Assembly: GCA_001600455.1 (NCBI GenBank)
Contig: BCKC01000002.1
Span: forward strand, 3,114,171 to 3,178,170
Source: Endocalyx cinctus
Lineage: Eukaryota; Ascomycota; Sordariomycetes; Amphisphaeriales; Apiosporaceae
Length of the DNA: 64,000 nt
Reading direction: 5' to 3'
The notes beneath the pieces are model-generated. The model had not been told where the DNA came from. It was given only the letters and a program-made list of their open reading frames with translations, and did not search any database. Each line of letters begins with the position of its first letter. Position 1 is the stretch's first letter. Position numbers and translations under genes: made by a program. This document shows positions 53,964-63,026 of this stretch, piece after piece.

Positions 53964-56469
53964 GAGCAGCTAGCAGCTTAAAACCTGGAGCTATATTAGG
54001 GTAGCGGAGCTGCTCGAGCGGTACTCCACTAGAGATGAAGCTCGAGGAGGATCGGGCGCCTATAGGCTGAGGAGCTACGTGGCAGGGCGTCAAAGAATTG
54101 GAGATAACCACGAGATAAGACGTAAGGGCTTGGATGCGTTCGCCGATACTTCAACAGCTTGGCCACTAGCTACATACAATGATTATGTTTGTATTTAGTC
54201 ATCGAGTGCTTTTCACTCTTCCCAATCTTTATCAGCCTATGAGCGATCATTTTCCTCGGGGATGTAAATCGTAAGGGCGAGTCAGTTCAGAGTTTACGCC
54301 ATCACTTGGAGAATCATCTATAGAACCTACTAGAGCCCGTCAGCCCTTAAGACCCCCATTCCCGCTTCCCCGGACCCGTCCATTCCGAGTAAATTCAAAG
54401 CTGCCCACTAACTTATGATGGGGCGCACAACATAGCTGCGCCTAGGTGATAGTCCCTGGCTGGGTTCCCTTTACCCTAATCCCACGGCGCCGTCGTCTGC
54501 TTAACTTTTGCCCAGGGGGTCTACTAGACGCTCAGCCATCAATCTATATGTATTGCTGGTGAGGTTATTTTAAGCAGGCTTGAGATGTCGCAGCCAAGAA
54601 TAAGACAGTGTCACCCCATCAGCGTGAGTATTTACATGAGGCGATACGGAATTGGGTGTGGTATTGCTTATCGGCATGCCTTATTCGGGGATAACATTCA
54701 TCATCGCTCGATGCGCTGGATGTACGTGTAGATCAGTAAAGTAAAGTACGGATCGATTTACTGTATTGATATACATATCTCGATGCAGCAGAACTAGACG
54801 AACGAACTCGGAATGGACGTGCTTAGAGTACATAAGTAGTCAACTCGAAACAATGGACGGCAAATGACGATGATTACCCCTTTTACTGTATTACCTCCAT
54901 GAGCACATTTCTGTTTCCATCACATACCCTTCGTTCAACCAGCAGAAGGGCTACAAGTATACCCTTCCCCACCAACACGTGAGGTCCGTTTGTCTTGGCA
55001 TTTATCCTAACCTTTCTTTTTTCTTTTCCCCTTCTTCCCCTCTTACTTAAATGGTTATTTCCAAGACGTCAGAACTAAATAATAACAAAGTTTCGATCCG
55101 CTCTTTGTCCTCCTCGCCAACCCCGCGAAATATGTATTGATATACTTACGGCCAAGCGTGTATTACACGGCATCCCCCCCGCCCAAAAAAAAATATATAT
55201 ACCCCCTCACGATCACACTGTCGCACATTGGTGTCAAATCAGGTTTGGCAAATTTTCTTTTTTACCAAAGGGGTCGGTCGGAGGTCGCCGAGACAGACGT
55301 GGAAGAGGTACAAGACCAGACGACATAACATCAGGGGTAAATTATTTTGTACTATGTAATCGAGCCAATTCTAAATTCGTGGCGTAGATCCTGTAACGCA
55401 GCTCCATAATTTCAATAATTCGATGAAATCAGCGTACCCTGTCGTCCCGTTACGCTACCGGACGTACCCCAACATCGTGTGATCAAGGCGGGGGGATAAG
55501 CTGCGAGCTCTAACTCGAAGGGGAGGATGGCCACGGCTCGCGTCGTCGCCAGTGCCATTTTTGGTCTATTGATCTTGGCATTGGATCGAAACGGAGACTA
55601 ACATGTCGACCGTTATTTATTACTGCTCTTAGGAAACGTTATCTGGAGATAAGGGTCTAAATTCTACGGAGTACACTCCACTGACCTAGCTGATCAAAGT
55701 TCATTCTAAGAAGTAATAATTAATGATAATGCCAGCTTCAGCCCTTTCAGAAGTAACTCATCTCCGGATGGTATGAAGCTAGCATTGTCCATAAGCCACG
55801 TTGAGCTATTTCTCCTGACTAAAATGCTTCTATTAAGCAGCTAGAGAAACTAAACCAAGGGTACTTGAATCGCCGACTTCTCCAATTCACGATACCACCC
55901 GCTCGAGCTTAAGACATCTTCTTAACATGATATTTTCCAAGGATGGTTGCATCAGACGCTAGTAAGACAACCAAACTGCGAAACCTGTTGAGGGCCTATG
56001 ATTGTTCAGCCCAAGAGTAGAGATAGGTCGTGTGCCATATGGTACGACTGCTCATTAGATGAAGAAGATGTTGGTGGCTTCAATAAAATATTTAGTCTCA
56101 ATTACAGGTTGGACAACAGCCTCCCGAAGCGATAGGTACCGCCAGCCGGAGTAGAACCATCGCCTGACTAAGGTTGTGCAACATAGATGGTGATATTGTT
56201 TGGTTCCAGGCTTTTTCGGTGTATGAGGCGTTGCGGGGTAACCCCCCAAAGTCGAACTCGAAGACGAAAGCGCTTTTGAGAGAAAGGATTGTAACCCTGC
56301 AGAATTATGAGCGATGGGCGTTGTTTTAGAAATACTATTGACGACACCCACCACTACTCGATATTGGAGTGCTGCTAGATTTGTGTATTGGCTGTGACAT
56401 TTTCGTGACGGTTGTGGAGTGCGTAAGTATTGCAGTTGCAAAAAAAAAAAAAAAAGTAATTCGATCTTT
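53964..56469. other. Intergenic region between convergent genes
   Basis: 3' flanks of the enolase-phosphatase gene (+) and the Bmt2 gene (-). No gene recognised. A 143-codon minus ORF (56055-56486) overlaps the Bmt2 stop region, reads through an A/T run and has no motif. One TACGGAGTAC copy lies at 55665-55674. Confidence 0.55.
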
Positions 56470-57351
56470 TCACGTCGATGAACCATGAATTACCACTGAG
56501 AAGTTATTTCTGTTGGATCCTGAACGGATTTCTACTTTCTTGAAGCAGGGAAGTTTCTGCGATGCACCAGACTTCCGATTCCACAGGTAATACACAAGCT
56601 TTTGTGTCATCTTACGTTCCACCTGTACGTATCCCAAAACTTCCATGATTGACATTAGGTTTGCTTCGTCCATGTACCGGGAATTAGTAACACACGGGGC
56701 GGGTAGTACCATGAACAAACTTGGGAAGTAGTTGCCTATTTCCGGATATTGTTCTTCTGAGGGTTCCTTTAGGAAGCATAGCGTCCTCAGGAGCATATCA
56801 CCTCGCACTTTTGCGTCAGGCACAAAGTTTAGCACGAGAGATAAGCTAATGATATCAAATCGATCTCCATCCTCGGCAGGAAGGGGTCGCTGCATAAAAT
56901 CTTGTTGAAGGATATCTTCACTTTGGCTGTTTAAATCGATCCTTTGCATTTCAAATACACCGCTCTTAGAACACTCATTGGTGGTGCTGAGAGCGCCAAT
57001 TTCGAGCATTCGTAATTTTTTCCTGTCCGGAAAGCCTGAAGAAGATAGGATCGGCTTTAACCATTCCATCAGGACTCGGGAACTATCACCCCCACGATCA
57101 TTGCGCTGACCTTGAAGACTGGCTTGCTGGTATTTTTCGATACCTCCAAGGGCGGCTATTTGAGCATTTACTGCGGCCTCAGTAGTTTTGTCCCCTTTAG
57201 CGATCGCCTGTGATTTTTTCTTTTCGAGGAGATGATGAGAATTGATCAACGTCCTTGTGGCCTTCCGCGAAATGGACTTAGGCTTTTGCACAGTAGGAGG
57301 TCGACCATGGCTTAGAGTTGTAACAGGCTTCTTTTTCTTCTTGATAGCCAT
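56470..57351 (-). CDS. BMT2: 25S rRNA adenine-N1 methyltransferase, Bmt2-like
   Basis: Single exon, 293 residues. Bmt2 is the nucleolar SAM-dependent enzyme that makes m1A at the conserved adenine in helix 65 of 25S rRNA. The N-terminus is Lys-rich (MAIKKKKKPVTT), consistent with nucleolar targeting. The conserved start of the domain is TRTLINSHHLLEKKKSQA, with IAALGGIEKYQQASLQGQ, followed by a Rossmann-type methyltransferase core. In the core, LRMLEIGALSTTN is the SAM-binding motif I region, MQRIDLNSQ is the acidic end of strand 2 and FDIISLSLVLNFVPD is the motif IV region. The C-terminal domain ends with a short Ser/Asn-rich tail. It is divergent from the uL23 ribosomal protein gene 427 bp away, which fits a ribosome-biogenesis role. 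Confidence 0.9.
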   Translation of the reverse strand: MAIKKKKKPVTTLSHGRPPTVQKPKSISRKATRTLINSHHLLEKKKSQAIAKGDKTTEAAVNAQIAALGGIEKYQQASLQGQRNDRGGDSSRVLMEWLKPILSSSGFPDRKKLRMLEIGALSTTNECSKSGVFEMQRIDLNSQSEDILQQDFMQRPLPAEDGDRFDIISLSLVLNFVPDAKVRGDMLLRTLCFLKEPSEEQYPEIGNYFPSLFMVLPAPCVTNSRYMDEANLMSIMEVLGYVQVERKMTQKLVYYLWNRKSGASQKLPCFKKVEIRSGSNRNNFSVVIHGSST

Positions 57352-57778
57352 AATAGGTCGAACACTATTTCGGCGAAACTTTCATGAATTCTTCATGATC
57401 CGTACGTAAAAGGGGTTGGTCTAAAAGAAAAATAGTGTAGAGAAGCAGGTCAAGGATCATAAATTATTAAGGACGACTAAAATCGGATATATAACACTGT
57501 ATTGCACTGTACATAGATAGAACTGATCAGAGTTATTCCATCCCGCAATATTCTTATCAGTAAGATCCACTAAATGATTTCGCGCCCATTGGCTGGGTCT
57601 CTAGGTGTACCCTAAGCGAAATACCCACTTTTTACACTTAATTATTTTTCCTTTACAAACCACAAATCAATTTATTTCGGAAATTCTTTTTATCAATTCG
57701 GCTCTATCAAATCAACACCCACGACAAACGACAACCTCGACCTCACAAGAGACCGACACCGACGACAACATCGACAAA
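57352..57778. promoter_or_regulatory. Shared divergent promoter of BMT2 and RPL25
   Basis: 427 bp separate the two start codons. An inverted CCAAT box (CCATTGGC, about 57587-57594) and an ACCCTAA word (57609-57615) lie 165-195 bp before the RPL25 start. ACCCTAA matches the core of Tbf1-type sites, which are common in ribosomal-protein promoters of many ascomycetes. The last 150 bases are a C/A- and T-rich leader. That both genes use these sites is inference. Confidence 0.5.
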
Positions 57779-58732
57779 ATGGGTCCTAAAGTTGCTGCGA
57801 AGAAAGGTACATAAAGAGCGCTCTATTGATTTCAATGACTTCCCGAAAAAATGGGTGCTGCTTCTGTCAGCGCCTCCTCGGCCGTTGCATCGAGCAGTAG
57901 CAGATTTTGCGAGTTCTGATTAAGAGCGATTGCTGATGCGATTTTAACAGGCAAGGGCCTCAAGCAGGCTTCCGCTGCCGCCAAAGCTGCTCTCCGTGGT
58001 GTAAGTGTTACTTCTTAGAATACGGTGTTTGGCCTGCATATCTTTTTTTTTTGTCGCGTGAAGCTAATACCCATTATAGGACAGCTCGAAGACCAAGAGA
58101 AAGGTCCGGACCACCACCACCTTCTACCGTCCCAAGACTCTCCAGCTTTCGCGTGCGCCCAAGTAAGAACCGCAAAATCAATAAATTGCACGGGGATAGA
58201 AGTTAATCAGATCCAATTCAGGTACCACCGAAAGTCGATCCCCCATGAGCCCCGCCTCGACGAGCACCGCATTCTCGTCCACCCCCTCAACACTGAGAGC
58301 GCCATGAAGATGATCGAGGAGAAGAACACTCTTGTATTCATCGTTGACGTCAAGGCGAACAAGGCCCAGATCAAGCAGGCCTTGAAGAAGCTCTACGACA
58401 TCGACACCGTCAAGATCAACACTTTGATCAAGTATGTCCTCTTCTAGTGAAATTATCTACAGAAAAATTATACTAACCTCCAATTACAGGACTAACGGAA
58501 CTAAGAAGGCTTGTGAGTATTGCCTGGATTCCTTTTCTCGCTTATTTTGGGCTGTTGGAAGTAGATCTTGTCCTGTTGGATTCTGTGACAGACTGCCGCC
58601 GCGACATATTCGACCCCCTCCCTTGATGTGTTAACAAAGTGGAATTACTGACTGGATTCATTTATAGTCTGCCGATTGACTGCCGATGTCGATGCTCTTG
58701 ACATTGCCGCTACCAAGCTTGCGCTCGTCTAA
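57779..58732 (+). CDS. RPL25: 60S ribosomal protein uL23 (L25/L23A)
   Basis: Six exons, 57779-57806, 57951-58000, 58080-58162, 58222-58431, 58490-58512 and 58668-58732, give 152 residues. uL23 sits at the polypeptide exit tunnel of the large subunit. It is a docking point for the signal recognition particle and nascent-chain factors. The N-terminus is the basic eukaryotic extension ([20 protein letters not shown]). Next come [20 protein letters not shown] and the globular domain with [20 protein letters not shown] and [20 protein letters not shown], then [20 protein letters not shown] and [20 protein letters not shown] at the end. All introns keep frame. The third junction splits Lys (AA/G) and the last splits Phe (T/TC). 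Intron richness in a short ribosomal-protein gene is normal for this group. Intron 1 (144 bp) is the longest after intron 5 (155 bp). Confidence 0.97.
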
Positions 58733-59082
58733 GCTGGTGTAGGAGGGGATATTCATTATGAAACGTGGATAGTACAAAAAGGGGTTATTACCTGAAATGA
58801 AAGGACATTGCATTAAAACCGGCGTTGCCTGAGGATCGGGCTTATGAGATCAATGGGAAAACTTGATTCACTATGCTAGTCTTGATGTTTATATCATATG
58901 CAGTATGCTACGGTGATGACGAAGGTCTAAATATGTCAACCCTGAATCGATAAAGCACTTATCGCGTTCCATCCGTAATAGTACATGGCATAGCACCCAT
59001 GTAATGTGTATGAAATATTTCGGTTATACCCATTCCATTTACCACACATTACAATAAATAAATGCAGTCTATCGTCCTTTGC
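58733..59082. other. Convergent 3' flanks of RPL25 and TIM8
   Basis: 350 bp between two stop codons facing each other. AATAAATAAATG-like words at about 59052-59062 could serve 3' end formation. No gene. Confidence 0.6.
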
Positions 59083-59536
59083 CTAGATCCGCATCGTCTC
59101 AAGATTTTTCACGGCCAAAAAGGAGATGTCGACAAATCTGTTAGCGCATGAGTTCAGGCAAGTCTGCTCTTTTGAGTCTAGACTTCCGCTCTTAAATGAT
59201 CCGGTGACGCATTTGTTGAAGCATATTTCAGTCATTTTGTGGACGTCTAAAGAGACCACACATCGGTTAGCAAGCTGATCATATTTATAAATATAGATGA
59301 GGATAATAGAATAGGAGAGGGCAACGAGGAAAAGGAGGAGGAAAATAACTGGTGAAGATGTGTGTCGCGAGCTACGGTATAGGTCGCTATAGAATACGTG
59401 GGATTTTGTGTAGTTAAGACGTACTTGACTGTAAAGTCGCCTTCTGGTTCTCGTTGTCAAGGAATTGACGGAGCTCCATTTTATCCTTCTCGGTGAGCTT
59501 ATCAACTTGAAGGTCGCCTATAGAGATTTTATCCAT
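59083..59536 (-). CDS. TIM8: Small Tim chaperone Tim8
   Basis: Two exons on the minus strand, 59536-59425 and 59246-59083, are joined across a 178-bp intron with a GTACGT donor, a branch region GCTAACC and a TTTAG acceptor. They give 91 residues. Tim8 pairs with Tim13 in the mitochondrial intermembrane space to escort hydrophobic precursors to the TIM22 complex. The twin CX3C signature is complete: CFNKC, then 15 residues, then CLNSC. The N-terminal helix DKMELRQFLDNENQKATLQ matches the family, and the C-terminal helix is ANRFVDISFLAVKNLE. A longer reading through the intron would add a false membrane span, so the spliced form is chosen. Length is typical (87-95 residues). Confidence 0.92.
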
Positions 59537-60634
59537 CGTTTTCGTTGTTATTGGTGTTCTTTGCTCTACTCGCTCTTGTCTTTTCCACAGGGTTGCGTTC
59601 TATGCGATACGATCGAGACTTTTTTTTTTTTTTTTTTTTTGCCCTTCTCTTCTTTATGGTAAAGTAATTAGCATTCGGCTTGAGATGGGCAAATCAGATA
59701 TCGTGAGAAAAGGAAGGGCACGAACGGTATATCTACTATATATAGTCTCTTTCCTCTCTTTTCTTTCTCGAGTTAGAGTTCCAAAAGGTTGCGTAGACGA
59801 TGTTTTACCGAAATAAATCTCACAACTCAAAAGCTTTCAAAAGCTGTCAGGGCTCTTTTTACTTTTACCAAGGATTCAATTAAGCTACCCACTTAAAGTG
59901 GGACATTTTTACGCCACGCTGAAGTTCTTCTCGCGGCAGTCAGGTGACTAAGCGGTTTCTTTTCCTACCCGTGGACGCGTCAACATCATGCAGCAGATTG
60001 GTTAGGAAGACAGCCAATGAAATATGGTCGTTGTTTGTGGGTTTGCGTGGACAGCCTAGATGTCTTCTAGTATGTATATATTTGTGACAAGCGAGGAACG
60101 TTTTATGATGTACGATATTGACGAGGAGGATACTAAGGAAATCGGCTTAATTGCTCGTTGAATCGGTACGGTGCTGACTGTCTACCTACTAACGACGGTT
60201 TCTCCTCGTCATAAATTCTATTTTAACCTCAGATATAAATAACTGTCACGGCGCGAGGATGCGGAAAACTACGTTTGATGCAGATATAGTGTTGGACCGC
60301 AGGACCGGAGTCTATTGGTTAAGGGCTAAGAGAAAACTAGGCATGTTACTTTCTAATCAGTCGCACCAAAAGTATTTTCACTCGAAGCTCACAAACTAGT
60401 TACTACCTAGGTAGTAAATAAAACCTATCGCCTCATACTTACAATGTGTTTCATACCATCTCTAGACCCAGAGTATATACGCTCACCTAACGGTCCAAGA
60501 GCATTCATTCTAATCCTATTTCAAACCTGTAGGGAAAATAGACTTGGTATTATTTGTCAATTCGTATTATATACCGTGCTGTGATCAACAGATTTCGAGA
60601 TATGGCGTTGAGGTATATCTATCTATATTTACAT
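59537..60634. other. TIM8 promoter and 3' flank of the D2HGDH gene
   Basis: No gene recognised. A T-run of about 20 bases sits at 59621-59640, about 90 bp upstream of the TIM8 start. A perfect 16-base palindrome TACTACCTAGGTAGTA lies at about 60402-60417. Both neighbouring genes are on the minus strand. Confidence 0.6.
60402..60417. repeat. 16-bp perfect palindrome TACTACCTAGGTAGTA
   Basis: The cleanest example of the TACCTAGGTA family of palindromic words that recur in intergenic DNA of this window. It lies between TIM8 and the D2HGDH gene and overlaps no coding sequence. Confidence 0.75.
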
Positions 60635-60730
60635 CTATACGTACTTGTACGGGTTCATGATTCCATTCTGTACGGTATACAGTTAGTTCAGGCTTGGAGT
60701 AAAGAGCATAGAGGGGGAATTGGGGGGAGA

Positions 60731-60777
<47 letters not shown>

Positions 60778-62398
60778 TGTAATAACATACCGGGTCGTAA
60801 AGTTTCTTTATCTGCTTCATAAGATCAATCATAGTCTTGCTCCTGCTGTAACCAATGTAGTTCTTCTTCGCTATGCCCAAACCATGCTCTGCACTGATAC
60901 TACCGTTTACCTTGCTAATCCATTCGTAGACGAACGGCTCGAGAACCTCTTCAACTCGCTTGTCATACCTCCGCACAGCAACGTTAAGGTGCAGATTAGA
61001 GTCACCCATGTGACCGTATCCGACCACTTCTACGACAGGGAACTCATCTGTATCGCCTTTCAACCCGGCCTCCTCTATCCGTTCCCTAGTCTCGTCGACT
61101 AACTTGTAAAGATCTGCCAACGGGATCGAGACATCATACTTGTACACGCCACCCCAGTGTCCTAAGGATTCGGGAATGCCCTCTCTCTGAGACCACAAGG
61201 ATCTGACCTGTGTCTCATCTTGGGCGAGGACACCATCTGTGACGATCTCCTTCGACATGACGTCTTCGAGGAACTGTTCCAGTTTCTCCGAGTCGTGCTC
61301 GGAATTGGATCCGCTCGTCTCGATAAGACAGTAGAAGGGGTGTTCACCTTCCAAAGGTCGCTTGTTCTGGCGGACCTTGTGAACCAGGTCTTGGCTGTAC
61401 GAGTCCATCATCTCGAAAGCAGAGAGAATTTCGCCGAGCTGGATCTTGGCTTCCTTGAAAGCCTGCTGCAGCTTCTCGTACGAATCGGCAGCGAGGAAAG
61501 CGACGTTGACCGCCTTGGACCTCTGAGGACAGTGTATAGACACTGCGGTGATCATTCCGATAGTTCCTTCGCCTCCGATGAAGAGCTGTTTCAGGTCGTA
61601 TCCCGTGTTGTTCTTACGTAGCCTACCGAGATCATCTACGATGGTACCGTCGGGGAGGACCGCCTCGATACCGAGGACGGACCCGTGCAAGCTTCCGTAC
61701 CTCAGAAGCCTCAGACCGCCCGCGTTGGTCGCGACGTTGCCGCCGACGTGGCAGGAGCCCTTGGCGCCGAGGTCCAGCGGGAAGATGTAGCCCTTCTCGG
61801 CGAGGAACTGGTCGGCGACTTCGAGGACGACGCCGGCGTCGACGACCAAGGTACCGCTCACGTCATCGAAGAAGCGGATCTGGTTCATGCGGCTCGTGTT
61901 GACGACGATCTCGTCGAAGACGGGTATGGAGCCGCCGACGAGGCCGGTGTTCCCGCCCTGGGGCACGACGGCGAGCATGTTGTCGTTGCAGTACTTGAGG
62001 ATCCTGCTGACCTCCTCGGTCGAGCCGGGCTTCAGTACCAGCTTGCAGTGGCCGCGGTACTTCCTCATCCAATCCCCGTTGTAAGGCTCCATGTCGTCGG
62101 CGGAGACCTCGGCCGTCACGCCATCGATCACGGCCGAGTCCTTCCCTAGCAGGTCCTTAAAAAAAGCGACATGCTCGCTCGTGATCTGAGCGAATCTGGG
62201 ATCGCGCTTGATCTCGGGGTACGTGTCGGTGGTGAACTTCGCGTTCTTCGCGGTCGAATCTCGGAACCGTCTCGCGGTGGTGTCGGATAAACAACGGGCT
62301 GCGCGGGGGACGACAGTCCTAGAGGCGTTCACAGATCTCAATAGACTGGGACCTGCAGCCCTTCGGATAAGTGGCGTTAATTTTGATCCGCACGACAT
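60635..62398 (-). CDS. DLD2: FAD-linked D-2-hydroxyglutarate / D-lactate dehydrogenase (Dld2-like), mitochondrial
   Basis: Two exons on the minus strand, 62398-60791 and 60667-60635, give 546 residues. The enzyme oxidises D-2-hydroxyglutarate (and often D-lactate) with FAD. In yeast Dld2/Dld3 it couples to pyruvate reduction. Residues 1-50 are Arg/Ser/Ala-rich without acidic residues, typical of a mitochondrial presequence. The PCMH FAD domain shows VVPQGGNTGLVGGSIPVFDE and LGAKGSCHVGGNVATNAGG. The C-terminal oxidase domain has VVGYGHMGDSNLHLNV and GSISAEHGLGIAKK. The last exon encodes NGIMNPYKYV, the family's usual ending (KKLYDPNGIMNPYKY). The 123-bp intron carries a run of 44 C on the transcript. 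Reading through it produces a false polyproline tail. I start at the ATG at 62398, because the upstream in-frame codon at 62455 is GTG. The N-terminal half (about 61620-62280) is much more GC-rich than the C-terminal half. Confidence 0.92.
60733..60776 (+). repeat. (G)44 homopolymer inside the last D2HGDH intron
   Basis: An unbroken run of 44 G on the + strand (C on the coding strand), preceded by GGGGGGAGAGA. It lies between donor 60790 and acceptor 60668. The exact length is uncertain because such runs are error-prone in sequencing. Confidence 0.9.
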
Positions 62399-63026
62399 TG
62401 CGATTAACGAAATCGCCCTAGGACTATCGGGTCGGAATCCGACAAAGCTTTTCACTTTTGATAGTAGATGTTGACGATTTCTTTCTTTTTTTTTTTTTTT
62501 TTTTTCCCTACCCTAGTACCTTTTATACTAAAATATGAAATTCCTCCGAGGTTATACTGTACATAATACACTAAGCTCAGCGCTTACGTATGTGGGCTAG
62601 ATAATTAGCCTAGCGGGGCCCCAGTTTCCAATTAATAGGGCAGCTAGGGTTGGTTGGGGTCACTACGACTTCTTAAGAAGTCGCTAAGTAAATTTACAGC
62701 TATTTACATACGTGTAGTACGGAATATTATTACAAAGTAGGTAAATATATGTCTATTAGTATATATCATTCTTCTTCTTCTTCTTCTTCTTCATATATAC
62801 TTAATATCCATGGATCTATCGTGAAAGCTAACTTGAGACGTACACCTTTTGAAAATGAACCTACCTTACTTATATACCCTTTCAAAGTCATATCTACCAG
62901 GTACGACCATAATTACTAGAGAACTCGGGCATGCCGATTCCAATGCTGTAGTTTTGTGATACCCCCTTGGCGCCAGTCATCTAATTTATCCCGAATACAA
63001 AACGCCTTTTTATGCTACACTACAAA
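62399..63026. other. D2HGDH promoter and 3' flank of the kinase gene
   Basis: A T-run at about 62486-62506 lies just upstream of the D2HGDH start. A (TTC)8 microsatellite is at 62769-62792. No gene. Confidence 0.6.
62769..62792 (+). repeat. (TTC)8 microsatellite
   Basis: Eight uninterrupted TTC triplets, flanked by ATATAT words. Intergenic. Confidence 0.95.

Noticed and set aside
56055..56486. 143-codon minus-strand ORF overlapping the end of BMT2
   Set aside because: It overlaps the BMT2 stop in another frame, includes a poly-Phe stretch from an A/T run, and has no motif.
59246..59424. Membrane-span-containing long form of Tim8
   Set aside because: The hydrophobic stretch is intron. Splicing gives a standard 91-residue small Tim protein with its N-terminal helix.
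60683..60790. Polyproline C-terminal tail on the D2HGDH protein
   Set aside because: It is intron sequence (C run) read through in frame. A GTATGT donor and CAG acceptor remove it, and the spliced exon restores the family's usual C-terminus.
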